From NCBI GenBank assembly GCA_963702575.1, contig CAVPCU010000005.1, positions 124,001 through 188,000 on the forward strand: 64,000 nucleotides of DNA, read 5' to 3'. Position numbers and translations under genes: made by a program. The notes beneath the pieces were generated by a model. The model searched no databases. It was not told the DNA's origin and worked only from the letters and a program-made list of their open reading frames with translations. Below, in pieces: positions 33,418 to 42,388 of this stretch (position 1 is the first letter of the stretch; each line of letters opens with the position of its first letter). This DNA is from VRUE01 sp963702575 (GTDB lineage Bacteria; Actinomycetota; Thermoleophilia; Solirubrobacterales; 70-9).

Positions 33418-33720
33418 TCATCCGAAGAGTTCATCCATGCGGACGGCAGCATGGGTTGGCTGTACGACGTCTCCGACGCGCCGCAGCAGTCCCGAGCCCT
33501 TGAGGCTGCGAATCGCTTGGCGGATCGACTCGTCGGGTGGGGGCTCCTGGTCTCCCGCGACCTTCAGGACCAGCTCGTCCGTGGTGAGGTGCTGGGGGTG
33601 CAGGGTAAGGATCATCGCCAGTACGCCGTGCTCTAGAAGCCGGTCCTCGTCCTCGATCGACATGCACTCGCGCTCCATCGCCGCGATCGACTCCCTGCCT
33701 ATCCTCTGCCCTTCGGCCAT
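33418..33720 (-). CDS. Predicted DNA-binding protein, paralogue of 48808-49089
   Basis: A 100-aa protein. The C-terminal part VLAMILTLHPQHLTTDELVLKVAGDQE...SIRQAIRSLKGSGLLRRVGDVVQPTHAAVRMDEL looks like a winged helix and matches the layout of the protein at 48808-49089 (LLFLHPAQLTFDELLREL...AVRDLAAAGLLHRNGELLAPSRAARRFDELL). Both are of the same small family of unknown function. Here the start overlaps a tiny ORF. Confidence 0.6.
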   Translation of the reverse strand: MAEGQRIGRESIAAMERECMSIEDEDRLLEHGVLAMILTLHPQHLTTDELVLKVAGDQEPPPDESIRQAIRSLKGSGLLRRVGDVVQPTHAAVRMDELFG

Positions 33721-33821
33721 AGCCGCTCTTCGTCGGACTTGAGCATCCTCTTCAACAAGTCGTCATCCGCGTAGTCGGCGCCGTATTTCTTTGCTTTCGA
33801 CCCGCCGCCCGCCTTTGCCAT
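33699..33821 (-). CDS. 40-aa charged small protein
   Basis: ATG 33821 opens MAKAGGGSKAKKYGADYADDD then LLKRMLKSDEERLWPKGRG to a stop at 33701-33699. It overlaps the start of the next gene by 22 nt. GGAGG lies about 10 nt upstream, and the palindrome at 33844 lies just before. Charged, no TM. No function recognised; the ribosome site and coupling support it. Confidence 0.45.
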   Translation of the reverse strand: MAKAGGGSKAKKYGADYADDDLLKRMLKSDEERLWPKGRG

Positions 33822-33843
33822 TCGCGCACTACCTCCGTATCTG

Positions 33844-33859
33844 ATCCGGTTAACCGGAT
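33844..33859. promoter_or_regulatory. 16-bp perfect palindrome, probable operator
   Basis: ATCCGGTTAACCGGAT is a perfect 16-bp palindrome with no loop, 23 nt upstream of the ATG of the small protein at 33821 and in the intergenic region before the duplicated regulator. Such symmetric sites are typical dimeric repressor operators. Confidence 0.55.
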
Positions 33860-34211
33860 GTGGCTACTAAGGAACTACGGCGGCAGTGTAAGAATACTAA
33901 GCGCGACTTTCACGGCGGCTTTGCGAAATGCGAGCCAAGCCTCAAATGATGCGTCCGTGGAGCCAGCCGAGCCCGCCATGGAATGAGGCGGTCCCGGCTG
34001 GTCTCTTGAGGGCGGTTGCTAGCCGCCCTTGGAGACAGACCCAAGCGGCTGGCGAACTTCTGCCGGTACAACCTTCATCTCGTCACCTCCTTCCCGTCCC
34101 GACCGTCGCTCAAAAAAGTCAGAGCATAACCTTTTCGCCCACCCTAGGCGAGCTGCGAACGGTTCCGATCGAGCACTCTCTAGACTTCGAGCGAACTTAC
34201 CGGCTACTGTG
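33860..34211. other. Intergenic region without a supported gene
   Basis: About 350 nt between the palindrome and the regulator at 34212. It is less GC-rich than its surroundings (CTAAGGAACTACGG, GTAAGAATACTAAG, TCAAAAAAGTCAGAGCATAA), likely holding the regulator promoter. I found no convincing coding frame with a start and ribosome site. Confidence 0.4.
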
Positions 34212-35525
34212 ATGGAAAGGGCCAGCTTGGTGGGTATCTCAATAACGACAGCCGAGGCTCAAGAACGCCTCGAAAGCATGGCTCGGGTCTTGGGCTCCGT
34301 GCTTCGCATCAGGATCATGTCCGTCCTGAGCGTGGGTCCAATGAGCCCGACGACGATCCATTGGGAGCTTGACGGCGAATACGAAGTCTCGACGATCGAC
34401 AAGAACCTGAAGGAGTTGAAGAGATACGGGTGGGTTGAGCTCGTGGACACCATTACTGGGGGTGCGCGCCGCGGTGGTGTCGAGCACGTCTACCGCGCGA
34501 CCCGATTGCCGGTATTCGATGACGTTATGTGGCCTGCCCTGCCACAGACGATGCGTGAAATGGTTAGTTGGGGAGTCTTTGAGGGACTCGTCAAATACAC
34601 TGCGGACGCCTTGGGCGCTCGCACATTCGACGCCCGCCACGACCACCACTTGTCCTGCACCCCCGACCACGTGGATCAACGCGGGTGGGACCACATCATT
34701 GCGGCCGTCAACGACTTTTTCTACACGTTCTTGACTGAGGCGGAGGACGCCGGCCGGCGTATTGCTGACTCTGGAGAGCAGCCGATCCAGGCTTTGGTCG
34801 CTCTCGCCTTCTTCGAAGCCCCTCCGGACGTACTTCCGATCGGTGACACTGACTCGCGGCTTGCCGCAACGGGCTCAGTCGATTCGCAGTACTGCTTGTG
34901 CGTTCGCATGGCCAAAGCGATGGGGGACCCATTGTGTCGCATGGTCATGGACGAACTCGGCGTCCGAGCAATGAGCGCAAAAATGTTCATCGATGAGTTT
35001 GCTGGAAGGCCGATAGAGGGGCTTTACGGCGAAACGGTCCAAAAGAGTGCCGTCTATCGCGCCTTCCGAAAGCTCAAGCGGTTTGACTGGCTGGTATCGG
35101 TGGAGACGGAGTCTCAAGGAGGGCGACGACGGCCAAATCAGGAGCGCTTCTATCGCTCTGTTCGTCCCCCGATCGTCGACCGCGCATCATGGCCGACCCT
35201 GCCCGATGCAGTGCGAGGCCATCCCACCGGCAGGATTTTCGCGAATTGGGTCGAGCGCACCTGCGAAGCGGTTCGCGCCCGAACGATGGATGCACGTATC
35301 CATCGCCATCTCAGTTGGACGCCGGGCGGACTTGATCAGCTTGGCTGGGAGCGAACGCTCGAACGGGTCGACAAGCTGCACAGGCTTGTGCTTGCGGAGC
35401 TAAGGGACGCAGGCATTCGCCTAGAAGAGTCTGGTGAGAAGCCGATTCCAATGACCGTAGCGCTAGCCGTCGTCGAATCGGCAGCGGTCTCGCGACAAGT
35501 CGAACCAGGTCCGCCATTCGTTTGA
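34212..35525 (+). CDS. Tandemly duplicated winged-helix regulator
   Basis: A 437-aa protein made of two similar halves of about 215 residues. Half 1 has SMARVLGSVLRIRIMSVLSVGPMSPTTIHWEL and a wing (KNLKELKRYGWVELV), then a helical region (HLSCTPDHVDQRGWDHIIAAV) and SGEQPIQALVALAFFEAP. Half 2 repeats it: RMAKAMGDPLCRMVMDELGVRAMSAKMFIDEF, FRKLKRFDWLVSV, HLSWTPGGLDQLGWERTLERV and SGEKPIPMTVALAVVES. A fused dimer-like transcription factor is the inference; the ligand is unknown. Confidence 0.75.
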   Translation: MERASLVGISITTAEAQERLESMARVLGSVLRIRIMSVLSVGPMSPTTIHWELDGEYEVSTIDKNLKELKRYGWVELVDTITGGARRGGVEHVYRATRLPVFDDVMWPALPQTMREMVSWGVFEGLVKYTADALGARTFDARHDHHLSCTPDHVDQRGWDHIIAAVNDFFYTFLTEAEDAGRRIADSGEQPIQALVALAFFEAPPDVLPIGDTDSRLAATGSVDSQYCLCVRMAKAMGDPLCRMVMDELGVRAMSAKMFIDEFAGRPIEGLYGETVQKSAVYRAFRKLKRFDWLVSVETESQGGRRRPNQERFYRSVRPPIVDRASWPTLPDAVRGHPTGRIFANWVERTCEAVRARTMDARIHRHLSWTPGGLDQLGWERTLERVDKLHRLVLAELRDAGIRLEESGEKPIPMTVALAVVESAAVSRQVEPGPPFV

Positions 35526-35527
35526 TC

Positions 35528-35545
35528 TGGCCGGCACGCCGGCCA
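35528..35545 (+). terminator. Hairpin after the duplicated regulator
   Basis: TGGCCGGC-AC-GCCGGCCA begins two bases after the TGA stop (35523-35525) and is followed by TCCTT. A strong GC stem with a weak T tract, most likely a terminator. Confidence 0.5.
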
Positions 35546-35692
35546 TCCTTCCGTCAGCCGGAGGGACCACCACTGGCGGGGGCCTCGGCTGAAGCGGCGC
35601 CCTTCATCGCCAAAGATCCAGTCCCGCGAAGGTTCGGGTCACTCAGCATCGAGGCGGCGCCACTCCCCCGATGCGCCATACCCTTCTAGCCA

Positions 35693-36130
35693 GTGATTCG
35701 CGAGGTGGTTCCGCCCGATACCGGCTCGGTCTTCCGCGCCATGCGAGCGCTGAGGTCGAGCCTCGCCGACGAGGACTCGTTCGTTCGCACGGTCGACGAG
35801 GCTCAGCGGCCCGAGGGCTACCGGCTCGTCGGAGCATTCGAGCAGGGCGGCTCGGAGGCGGTCGCGGTCGCGGGGTTCCGGACGGCCCACAGCCTCGCCT
35901 GGGGCCACCATCTCTACGTCGACGATCTCTCGACCCTGCCGGAGGCGAGGCGCCGTGGGCACGCAAGCGCGCTCCTCGAGTGGCTGGTGGAGGAGGGGAG
36001 GCGGTTGGGCTGCGAGCAGCTTCACCTCGACTCCGGCGTCGGTCTCGACCGGGCCGACGCCCACCGGGTCTACCTGAACGCCGGCCTGGTCATCGCCGCG
36101 CACCACTTCGCGCGCTACCTCGCGGAGTAG
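35693..36130 (+). CDS. GNAT-family N-acetyltransferase
   Basis: A 145-aa acetyltransferase: LYVDDLSTLPEARRRGHASALLEWLVEEGRRLGCEQLHLDSGVG carries the acetyl-CoA-binding motif A (RRRGHAxALL), followed by HRVYLNAGLVIAAHHFARYL, the usual GNAT motif B end. The substrate cannot be inferred. GTG start at 35693, unrelated to neighbours. Confidence 0.85.
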   Translation: MIREVVPPDTGSVFRAMRALRSSLADEDSFVRTVDEAQRPEGYRLVGAFEQGGSEAVAVAGFRTAHSLAWGHHLYVDDLSTLPEARRRGHASALLEWLVEEGRRLGCEQLHLDSGVGLDRADAHRVYLNAGLVIAAHHFARYLAE

Positions 36131-36154
36131 TCCCGTCAGACCGCGACCGGGAGA

Positions 36155-36886
36155 ATGCGGGGCGGCGTGGGCAACTCGACCGAACGAGACGAGAGGGCGG
36201 TGCGGGCGACCGTGCGCGGCGCGGTGCAGGCGGTCGGCTTTCGCGAAGCGACGCTGCGGCGGGCGCGGGCGCTCGGGGTCATGGGCTGGGTGCGCAATGC
36301 CGAGGACGGCAGCGTGCTGGTCCACGCCGAGGGGCCGACACCGGCGGTCGAGGAGCTGGTGGCGTTCTTGAGTCGCGGGCCGCGCGGCGCGCGCGTCTCC
36401 GGGGTCGAGGTCGAGGAGGTCAAGGCCGAGGGCCACGAGCAGTTCGCGATCCGCGGCGTCAGCGCCGGCGTCTTCGTCGTCCAGGAGCACGCGGCGAGGA
36501 CCCATCACTTCGACCTGCGCCTCGAGGTGGAGGGGACGATGCGCTCCTGGGCGGTGCCGAAGGGCCCCTCGATGGACCCCGCGGTCAAGCGCCTCGCCGT
36601 GCAGGTCGCCGACCACGAGATCTCCCACAACGAGTTCGAGGGGAAGATCGACGCCGGCCAGGTGACCCTCTGGGACCGCGGCACTTACGAGCAGGGCGGG
36701 CGGGTCGCCTGGCCGGAGGCGCTGGAGCGGGGCCACGTCGTCTTCGTCCTCCACGGCGAGAAGCTGCGCGGCGGCTTCGCCCTACAGCGCACCGGCGCCG
36801 GCGCGAAGCCCCAGTGGCTGCTGATCAAGCGCCGCGACGACAAGGCCCGGCCGGGCTCCGACGGGTCTTTTGCCGCCGGTCGCTGA
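36155..36886 (+). CDS. Acylphosphatase fused to LigD-type 3'-phosphoesterase
   Basis: A 243-aa two-domain protein. Residues about 15-98 are an acylphosphatase: RATVRGAVQAVGFREATLRRARALGVMGWVRNAEDGSV with the P-loop GxVQxVGFR, catalytic Arg and Asn (WVRN). Residues about 106-230 are the phosphoesterase domain of bacterial NHEJ ligase LigD: FVVQEHAARTHHFDLRLEVEGTMRSWAVPKGPS, VADHEISHNEFEGKI and VTLWDRGTYE, with the conserved His, Asp, Arg and second His. LigD PE trims 3'-ends during end joining. The acylphosphatase partner is unexpected. Confidence 0.88.
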   Translation: MRGGVGNSTERDERAVRATVRGAVQAVGFREATLRRARALGVMGWVRNAEDGSVLVHAEGPTPAVEELVAFLSRGPRGARVSGVEVEEVKAEGHEQFAIRGVSAGVFVVQEHAARTHHFDLRLEVEGTMRSWAVPKGPSMDPAVKRLAVQVADHEISHNEFEGKIDAGQVTLWDRGTYEQGGRVAWPEALERGHVVFVLHGEKLRGGFALQRTGAGAKPQWLLIKRRDDKARPGSDGSFAAGR

Positions 36887-36931
36887 TCTTGAGTAGTATG
36901 CCCGGCCGTCGGGAGACCGACTTCTGTTGCT

Positions 36932-36960
36932 GGGCCCCCTCTTGGGGGCCCTTTGTTTTT
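36932..36960 (+). terminator. Intrinsic terminator after acylphosphatase-PE gene
   Basis: GGGCCCCC-TCTT-GGGGGCCC (36932-36951) followed by TTTGTTTTT is a classical Rho-independent terminator: a strong 8-bp GC stem, a tetraloop and a T tract, 46 nt downstream of the fusion gene's stop. Confidence 0.93.
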
Positions 36961-36970
36961 CGGCAAATGC

Positions 36971-36999
36971 TTGATTTTGTCCTGCCGTAGCGTTATCCT
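36971..36999 (+). promoter_or_regulatory. Promoter of the NYN gene
   Basis: TTGATT (36971-36976), 17-nt spacer, TATCCT (36994-36999), directly downstream of the terminator. The transcript would start near 37006, giving a leader of about 70 nt before the GTG at 37075. Confidence 0.6.
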
Positions 37000-37032
37000 G
37001 GTTCTCGCGTCGGGATTTGCCCTGGCGCTATT

Positions 37033-37057
37033 GGGCCTCCAGTTGGAGGCTCTTTTG
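37033..37057 (+). terminator. Terminator-like hairpin in the NYN leader
   Basis: GGGCCTCC-AGTT-GGAGGCTC (37033-37052) followed by TTTTGCTTT resembles an attenuator: 8-bp stem, one G-T pair and a short T run, located in the predicted leader. The Shine-Dalgarno sequence GGGAGG (37062-37067) lies after it. It also resembles the upstream terminator (TTGGGC...GGGCCC). Confidence 0.55.
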
Positions 37058-37074
37058 CTTTGGGAGGCTTTCTG

Positions 37075-37920
37075 GTGGAGCGCAGCGCAATCTTCGTCGA
37101 TGCTGGCTATCTGCTCGCCGCAGGCGGAAGCCTTATCTGTGGCACGTCCAGCCGGGCCGGGTTCAAATGCGACTACGCGGGCCTTACCGCAAAGCTTTCG
37201 GACTGGGCAGAGCAACACAACCGCGGACGATTCAACTGCCTTCGAACGTATTGGTACGACGGTGCTCCGCACGGAGTCGCTCGCGGCGACCATGAGCTGA
37301 TTGGCGGGCTCCCCTATGTCAAGGTCCGATTGGGTCGGCTCCTCCACGGAGAGCAAAAGGGGGTTGACGCGCTCATCTACCGAGACCTGATGACGCTAGC
37401 GCGGGAGCGAGCGATCAATTGCGCATATCTCCTCTCGGGCGACGAGGATCTTCGTGAGGGCGTAGTCGCCGCTCAGGATATGGGCGTCCAAGTCGTCCTG
37501 ATCGGCATTCCCGCAAACCGTGCGAATCAGTCTGCCGCTCTCATCCGTGAGGCGGACGAGCATGTGGTGCTTCAGAGGGAACGCTGGGCTGAGCACTTCA
37601 CCCCGATATCAGCGGAGAAAGCGCCCGACGAAACTCCCGGGTCAACGGAGACGGCTGACGGGGAGACGACTACGCCCGCGGAGGCTCAGACGGTGGGTAG
37701 GGCTTTCGCCGTCGAATGGATAAAGAAGGCATCTTCCGCCGAGTTGCAAGCCTTGATTCAGGTTGCTCCCAAGATCCCATCCGATGTTGACCTTGCCTTG
37801 ATCGTTGAGGCCGAGGAATCACTTGGAACGCTTCGCGATCGACAGGATCTAAAACGAGAACTGCGTGCTGGATTTTGGGCTGCGGTTAAGGCCGCGAAAG
37901 GGTCTGCCGTCGCCAGCTAA
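37075..37920 (+). CDS. NYN-domain ribonuclease (PIN-like)
   Basis: A 281-aa protein. The N-terminal NYN domain has SAIFVDAGYLLAAGG with the first acidic residue, DGAPHG, KGVDALIYRDLMTLARERAINCAYLLSGDEDLREGVVAAQDMGVQVVLIGI with the GDEDL motif and further Asp residues for the metal site. This is the PIN-like fold of bacterial NYN nucleases involved in RNA processing. The C-terminal 120 residues are a charged linker and helices without a recognised domain. GTG 37075 follows GGGAGG by 7 nt. Confidence 0.8.
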   Translation: MERSAIFVDAGYLLAAGGSLICGTSSRAGFKCDYAGLTAKLSDWAEQHNRGRFNCLRTYWYDGAPHGVARGDHELIGGLPYVKVRLGRLLHGEQKGVDALIYRDLMTLARERAINCAYLLSGDEDLREGVVAAQDMGVQVVLIGIPANRANQSAALIREADEHVVLQRERWAEHFTPISAEKAPDETPGSTETADGETTTPAEAQTVGRAFAVEWIKKASSAELQALIQVAPKIPSDVDLALIVEAEESLGTLRDRQDLKRELRAGFWAAVKAAKGSAVAS

Positions 37921-37935
37921 CCTGCGGCCCGAACC

Positions 37936-38331
37936 CTAGGCTCGGCCCGCGGTGCGGGCCATGGTCCGGTCGCGGTCGGAGCCGGGGGGCGGGCTCGCGT
38001 CGAGCTGCAGGCGCTGCCGCGCGGCGGCGACGGCCGAGACCGAGGAGCGGCAGGCCTTCGCGATCGAGCCGTCGGTCCGCTCGGGAGAGCGCTGCACCTC
38101 GAACTCGATCAGGCCGGCGCGGCGAAGCTTGACCCGGGTGTCCCTGTTGCTCTCCTCCGGCGCCCGCTCGAGCGCGGCCTCGGCGGCCCGCTGGCGCCGG
38201 CAGGCGAGGCAGAACTCGCCCTCGACCGAGCTCGCCCAGGCGTCGGGAAGCGGCGCCGGCCCACCGTCGATGCGGCTGGCGGAGACGCCGCAGTCCCCGC
38301 AGGTCCATTTATGAGCCGACCGACGAGCCAT
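37936..38331 (-). CDS. Zinc-ribbon/coiled-coil small protein
   Basis: A 131-aa protein with two CxxC pairs, WTCGDCGVS (residues 9-14) and FCLACRR (about 41-46), forming a likely four-Cys zinc site, then a basic helical region (RRQRAAEAALERAPEESNRDTRVKLRRAGLIEFEVQRSPERTDGSIAKACRSSVSAVAAARQ). The latter half looks like a helix-turn-helix (SIAKACRSSVSAVAAARQRL). A DNA-binding role is conceivable. Ends 3 nt after the DEAD-box helicase on the same strand. Confidence 0.65.
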   Translation of the reverse strand: MARRSAHKWTCGDCGVSASRIDGGPAPLPDAWASSVEGEFCLACRRQRAAEAALERAPEESNRDTRVKLRRAGLIEFEVQRSPERTDGSIAKACRSSVSAVAAARQRLQLDASPPPGSDRDRTMARTAGRA

Positions 38332-38333
38332 CT

Positions 38334-39542
<1,209 letters not shown>

Positions 39543-39709
39543 GGTGTGAGCTCCTTTTCGAGCGACTAGGGAGATCCTGCAGCCCCTAGGCACCAAGCGG
39601 CACACGGAGGAAACGGAACCTCTCGGGTGGCGGAATTGCCAAACCCGACTCCTTCACCGTAGCAGCCCGCGACTCAAGGTCTGCGACGCGGGGCCCGATA
39701 GGAGGGGCC

Positions 39710-40975
39710 ATGCCCTCCTCCCGCGCCGCCCTCATTGCCCTGCAAAAACGCCTCTTGCCGGCACTGGCGCTCGTGGCGGTGGCGGCACTCGCCGGTGCGG
39801 CGAGCGCGGTCGCGGCGCCGAAGCCCGCGGTCCTGACGCTGACGACGGCCAGAGTCGGCGCGCCCGGCAACCCCTCCGTCGCGATCGTCCCCTTCACCGA
39901 CGCGATCTACCGCACCTGCGCCGAAGCCCCTCAGACGAAGGCGGGGTGCCAGGAAGTCGGCGGAGTTCCATACCGCTTCGGGATCGGCCAGCTGGAGGTC
40001 ACCGTCGCCCAGTGGGTCGCCTTCCTCAACACGGTCGACCCGGCGGGACGGAACCGTCACGACCTCTACAGCTCCACCGAGAGTGGGGCCGCGTGGCCCC
40101 GGTTCGGCCAGATCGACTTCTCCGCCACCGCCGCCACGGGCCGCCACTACACGGTCGCCTCGCCCGAATGGGCCGACAAGCCCTACGGCTTCGCCAACTT
40201 CCTCCGCGCCGCGCGCTTCGTCAACTCGCTCTACAACGGCCGCGTGCTCTCCCGGCGCCCAAGCGTCGAAGGCTTCCACTACGTCACCTACCGGGTGCGG
40301 CTCTCGCGTCGGACCGAGACCGGCATGTACGACATGGCGCAGCGCAAGGCGACCCGCTCGCACAAGACCGGGTTCGTCCTGCCGAGCCAGAACGAGTGGA
40401 TCAAGGCGGCCTACTACGACCCCAGCGGCGGCGGCACCTACTCCTACTGGAAGTACCCGACCAACCCCGGCGTCTTCGGCGACGGCACCGCGACCGAGCC
40501 CGCCCAGTCGACGCTCGACCCGGCCAACGGCGACGTGACCAACGCCGCCACCCAGCCGCTCGCGACCTACCACGCCTCGGGCACCGCGGCGCCGAGCTGG
40601 TGCCCGTCCACCGAGACCGCGGAAGCATGCGCGACGGTCAACCCCTTCGGGCTCGAACCGGCGCTGTACGGGGAAGCCTTCAAGGGCAGCCTCGGCACCG
40701 TCGGCCAGGCGCAGACGCCCTCGCCGTGGGGGACGCTCGACCAGGGCGGCAACGCGGTCGAGTGGACCGACACGATCACGCCGCCGCCGTTCGGGGTGAA
40801 GGGGCCGCGGGTGTGGCGCCGCCTGCACGGCGGCATCGCCAACGCGCCCGCCTACCAGCTCTGGCTCTCGGCGGTCGGCCTTCAGCCGCAGGAAAACCCC
40901 TTCTACACCGCCACCTATCCGTGGCTCGGGTTCCGGATCGGCGCGGTCGGCAAGTTGTCCGCCGGGTCGATGTAG
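39710..40975 (+). CDS. Exported SUMF1/formylglycine-generating-fold protein
   Basis: A 421-aa protein with a Sec signal peptide (LPALALVAVAALAGAASAVAAPK). The fold resembles SUMF1/EgtB/PvdO: YRFGIGQLEVTVAQWVAFLNTVDP, GFVLPSQNEWIKAAYYDPSGGG, WGTLDQGGNAVEWTDT and LGFRIGAV (the GFR end motif). The paired Cys used by true formylglycine-generating enzymes near the GFR motif are absent, so enzymatic FGE activity is unlikely. It stands directly before a beta-propeller and a sulfatase gene, suggesting a joint extracellular function. Confidence 0.7.
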   Translation: MPSSRAALIALQKRLLPALALVAVAALAGAASAVAAPKPAVLTLTTARVGAPGNPSVAIVPFTDAIYRTCAEAPQTKAGCQEVGGVPYRFGIGQLEVTVAQWVAFLNTVDPAGRNRHDLYSSTESGAAWPRFGQIDFSATAATGRHYTVASPEWADKPYGFANFLRAARFVNSLYNGRVLSRRPSVEGFHYVTYRVRLSRRTETGMYDMAQRKATRSHKTGFVLPSQNEWIKAAYYDPSGGGTYSYWKYPTNPGVFGDGTATEPAQSTLDPANGDVTNAATQPLATYHASGTAAPSWCPSTETAEACATVNPFGLEPALYGEAFKGSLGTVGQAQTPSPWGTLDQGGNAVEWTDTITPPPFGVKGPRVWRRLHGGIANAPAYQLWLSAVGLQPQENPFYTATYPWLGFRIGAVGKLSAGSM

Positions 40976-40987
40976 GCTCGCGCCTCA

Positions 40988-42388
40988 GTGAGACCCGCTC
41001 GCCGCGCCCTTCTGCCGATCCTCGTCGTCACCGCCCTGGCGGGCCTCCTCGCGCCGGCCTGCGGCGCCGTCGGTCTGCCGGGGACGCTGGCGCAGCTTCC
41101 GGGAGCGCGGGGCTGCCTGGTCGGCGCCGCCAAGCGTCCGCCCAAATGCGGCGCCGCCCGCGCCCTGCTCGGGCCGGGGCCCTTCATGGGCTCGCGCGCG
41201 ATCGCCGTCAGCCCCGACGGCCACAACGTCTACGTCGCCTCCTCGCGCAGCGACGCGATCGCGATCTTCTCCCGCAACCCGCGCACCGGGGCGCTCAGGC
41301 AGACGCCGGGAACCGGCGGCTGCATCGCCCTCAAAGGCGCCGGCGGCTGCGCCAGCGCGGTCGGGCTGGACGGCCCGAACTCGGTCGCGGTCAGCGCCGA
41401 CGGACGCAACGTCTACGCGACCTCGCGGGCGAGCAACGCGATCGCGGTCTTCGCCCGCAACCGCTCGACCGGCGCCCTGCACCAGCTCCCCGGCGCCGCC
41501 GGCTGCGTCTCGGGTCTCTCGGCGCCGGGATGCGCCAGCGGCCGGGCGCTGGTCGGTCCGGACGTCGTCGTCCTCAGCCCGGACGGCCGCAACGTCTACG
41601 TCGGCTCCTTCTTCGGCAACGCGGTCGCCGTGTTCGACCGCGGGCCCGGCGGGACGCTGGCCCAGCCCGCCGGCAGCGGCGGCTGCATCGCCGAAGCGGG
41701 GAGCGGCGGCTGCGCATCGGGGATCGCCCTCGGCGCCCCCGAGGGCATGGCGATCAGCCGCGACGGCTCCAGCCTCTACGTGGCGAGCGCCCTCTCCAGC
41801 GCCCTCGTCGTGCTCTCCCGCAACCCCACCACCGGTGCGCTCGCCCAGGCGAGCGACGGCAGCGGCTGCATCGTCGACGCGCCGCTGAACGGCTGCGCCA
41901 CCGGCGTGCAGCTGAGCGGCGCCAACGCCGTCGCCGTCAGCCCGGCGGGCAGGGGCGACGTCTACGTGACCTCGCTCTTCAGCGACAGCGTCACCTCGTT
42001 CGCCCGTTCGAGCTCGACCGGCGGCCTCGCGCAGCTGCCGGGAACCTCGGCCTGCCTCGTCTACCTGCGCGCGGTCGGCTGCTCGTTCGGCCGCGCCCTG
42101 GTCTCGCCCGAGGGGCTCGCCGTCTCGCCCGACGGCGCCAACGCCTACGCGGCCGCGTTCGGAACCGGTGCGATCGACGTCCTCGACCGCACCCGGAAGT
42201 CGGGAGCGGTCGTACAGAAGCCCGGGCGCGCCGGCTGTGTCGCGCCGCACTCGGTGCCGGGGTGCTCGCCGGGGCGGGCGCTGCGCGGGGCCAGCTCGCT
42301 CGCGATCAGCCCCGACGGCCGCAATCTCTACGCAACCGCCTTCGGCAGCAACGCCGTCGACGCATTCACGATCAGGGGGAAAAGGTGA
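40988..42388 (+). CDS. Secreted beta-propeller lipoprotein-like protein
   Basis: A 466-aa protein with an N-terminal signal ending in LLAPAC, resembling a lipobox with the Cys near residue 24. At least six repeats of about 60 residues follow, each with AISPDGRNVYVAS, then AIAVFSRNxxTGAL and an outer-strand GGCI...GCA pair of cysteines that may be disulfides. The pattern is YVTN/lactonase-like beta-propeller. It may bind carbohydrate or be structural; no catalytic residue recognised. The GTG start is 12 nt after the SUMF1-like gene's end and the stop overlaps the sulfatase start. Confidence 0.75.
   Translation: MRPARRALLPILVVTALAGLLAPACGAVGLPGTLAQLPGARGCLVGAAKRPPKCGAARALLGPGPFMGSRAIAVSPDGHNVYVASSRSDAIAIFSRNPRTGALRQTPGTGGCIALKGAGGCASAVGLDGPNSVAVSADGRNVYATSRASNAIAVFARNRSTGALHQLPGAAGCVSGLSAPGCASGRALVGPDVVVLSPDGRNVYVGSFFGNAVAVFDRGPGGTLAQPAGSGGCIAEAGSGGCASGIALGAPEGMAISRDGSSLYVASALSSALVVLSRNPTTGALAQASDGSGCIVDAPLNGCATGVQLSGANAVAVSPAGRGDVYVTSLFSDSVTSFARSSSTGGLAQLPGTSACLVYLRAVGCSFGRALVSPEGLAVSPDGANAYAAAFGTGAIDVLDRTRKSGAVVQKPGRAGCVAPHSVPGCSPGRALRGASSLAISPDGRNLYATAFGSNAVDAFTIRGKR

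Noticed and set aside
39946..42384. Extension of the sulfatase frame by over 800 codons upstream
   Set aside because: The upstream part is out of frame with the SUMF1-like and propeller genes and gives Arg/Pro-rich sequence. The sulfatase has its own GTG overlapping the preceding stop.
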